A DNA stretch of 64,000 bases from Chionis minor (lineage: Eukaryota; Chordata; Aves; Charadriiformes; Chionididae): the NCBI GenBank assembly GCA_013398295.1, contig VZSF01008499.1, forward strand, positions 1,537,349 through 1,601,348, written 5' to 3'. A program made the translations under genes and the position numbers. The notes under the pieces were generated by a model, which was not told the DNA's origin, did no database searches, and saw nothing but the letters and a program-made list of their open reading frames with translations. Positions within the stretch are counted from its first letter, which is position 1; each line of letters starts with the position of its first letter. Below, piece by piece: positions 62,514-64,000 of the stretch.

Positions 62514-64000
62514 TGGGAACAGAATCAAGTCTTAAAATGTCACAACATCCCATTGTTTGGTATATTTAAGTTCATTTGTAATAAGCAAGGAAGGAAATAA
62601 AATAGCTTCCACTTGATCTTACTTCCAATTCTTATTTTGCCAGTGCATTCTGCTTTTCAGTGATGTAAACGTCTCCTTCTTCTGAATGGGTAAGCTGAAG
62701 GCAAGTGTTGGACACTGCTTATCATTTGCCTATGGCTTTGAGACGGCATTGTATTTTGTTAAAATTAGGGTAATGCACTTTTTTATGGGAAAATTAATTT
62801 TGGTGTAATGAATAGCATAATGCTTGTGAGCATGAATGGTATGCAGTATTTATCTCATATGGTTTAAAGTAATTGTTTTCACTGAGACAAGAAGTGCATA
62901 TGGAATGGGAACTTCAGCAAGAAGCAAGTAAAGTCAATTTTCAATTATATACATGTAATTGAAAAGATGCTTTCTGAGATAATGACCTGAACTCCCTCCT
63001 CTTCTGAAGCTTCTCTGTGAGAACCTTCCAGTACAAAGTCACTTCATGTTAACTATTATTTTATACTTCTTCTTTACTGTGACAAGATAACATAGGTCTT
63101 TGTATAAATCAGTCAGACTACATATATATTTTTCAAAAACGGACTGCCAGTCTCCACAATTATGCATATTAATAACTATTGCCTCAGTTCTTTCTACTTA
63201 GTTTTGATGTTTTGCTTTTCCTTACAATGCACTAAGGAAAAATGTTGCACAGTGTAGTGTAATAAAGAAATACCTGGGCTGATCTGACTGGTGGACTGGA
63301 CGTAGGACAGTGGGCACCGTATTCCCATTAACAGGGTAGATCAACAGGGTAAATTATTCTGCATGAGGCTGTAGCCAAGTGAACTGCTTCCTCTTGGAGT
63401 GAGCATGACTGTCTCAACATGGCACTTGCTTTGGACTGTAAATGTATAGATTATAGTAAGTACAACAGGAAAGAACTCGCATCGTATCAACAGATAAATG
63501 TGTAAGAGGGCATTTACCAGTAAAATAAACAATTTTGTAAAATTATTTTGTTATGCAAAATACATTGACAAACCAAAAATATGTTGAGAACCTTCACTTA
63601 CAGATTTCTAGCATTTTGCTATAATTGTAAAGCAGTAGCATTGTTTTCAGTGCTCTAAAAGACACATCCCTTGTCTCAGGATGCTTTCTATCTACTAGAT
63701 GATTATGAAAAAACAAAACAGATAGAAGACAACTAGGAAGAGTGCAGATAATATTTATCTCTACGTAGAGTTTTTTGTGGTTTTTTACTTTATTTTAACA
63801 ATACCTTTATTCTTTTTCTGTATGTGATCTGCCTGGTTTTCATATACATAAAAAAGAGGCACTGGCTTAAATGTAAATGTAAAAAGCAAAAAGACTTAGA
63901 GGTAAGACTGAAAAATCATAACTGACATACTGGGTCAGATTTTTCCTTTGGATGCACACAGCTTTCACAAAGGACGGAACGCGTACAGGTATCGTGTTGG

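Larger units (their letters stand above)
43406..64000 (+). other. GLRB: GLRB gene, 5' part (coding exons 1-3 and their introns; gene continues to the right)
   Basis: GLRB encodes the beta subunit of the strychnine-sensitive glycine receptor, a pentameric chloride channel of the Cys-loop family in inhibitory synapses. Beta joins alpha subunits and anchors the receptor to gephyrin. Three exons here splice in frame to give the first 99 residues, matching the beta subunit and not alpha: [30 protein letters not shown] and GIPVDV are beta-specific. The full vertebrate protein is about 497 residues. The Cys-loop, four membrane helices and the gephyrin-binding loop are missing because the gene runs past 64,000. 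No frameshift or premature stop is seen. Hyperekplexia in people is linked to GLRB. Confidence 0.97.
57800..64000 (+). other. GLRB: GLRB intron after the third coding exon (incomplete, >6.2 kb)
   Basis: It starts GTAAGA and no end is reached. It contains a G-run (60218-60235), a CR1 fragment (61606-61773) and paired hairpins (62455-62513). The frame at 59706-60011 (101 codons, +) matches no family that I know. No other exon is seen on either strand. Confidence 0.85.

Overview
This is vertebrate nuclear DNA, and almost certainly a bird. It is AT-rich and mostly non-coding. It carries five CR1 LINE fragments with the typical avian 3' end (the TTCCAACC...ATTCTATGATTCTATGA block), plus one LTR of a kind common in bird genomes. 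The one gene I can support is spliced: GLRB, the glycine receptor beta subunit. There are no bacterial-type genes, CRISPR arrays or operons.

Layout. Positions 1-330 are GC-richer, with a perfect 21-bp inverted repeat at the very edge. In other vertebrates the upstream neighbour of GLRB is PDGFC, transcribed away from it. This edge could lie near the PDGFC promoter, but no PDGFC exon is visible, so that is inference. From about 330 to 41,850 the sequence is intergenic. It holds CR1 pieces (3,061; 32,531; 36,150; 41,586), a sense-oriented LTR (36,502-37,093), short tandem repeats, a strong G-quadruplex motif (25,703), a pyrimidine tract (29,039), an 83-bp tandem duplication (39,901), and one non-coding segment with very good splice sites (39,117-39,303). 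A 584-bp assembly gap (41,852-42,435) cuts a CR1 copy and abuts a CpG-rich stretch (42,480-42,890) that is probably the GLRB promoter and first exon.

GLRB runs on the + strand and leaves the window at the right. Three coding exons are clear: 43,426-43,547 (signal peptide and lysine-rich N-terminus), 54,971-55,077 and 57,732-57,799 (start of the ligand-binding domain). Their phases join cleanly to give the first 99 residues of the precursor. The rest of the ligand-binding domain, the membrane helices and the gephyrin-binding loop must lie beyond 64,000. The introns contain a perfect (GGTTT)19 array 93 nt after the exon 3 donor, a diverged direct repeat pair, a CR1 fragment and two adjacent perfect hairpins.

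Nearly all other open frames are short and chance-like in base composition, or come from CR1 or the gap. I see no new gene system. The most testable leads are the possible alternative 5' exon and LTR promoter upstream of GLRB, the missing sequence in the gap, and the intronic GGTTT array.
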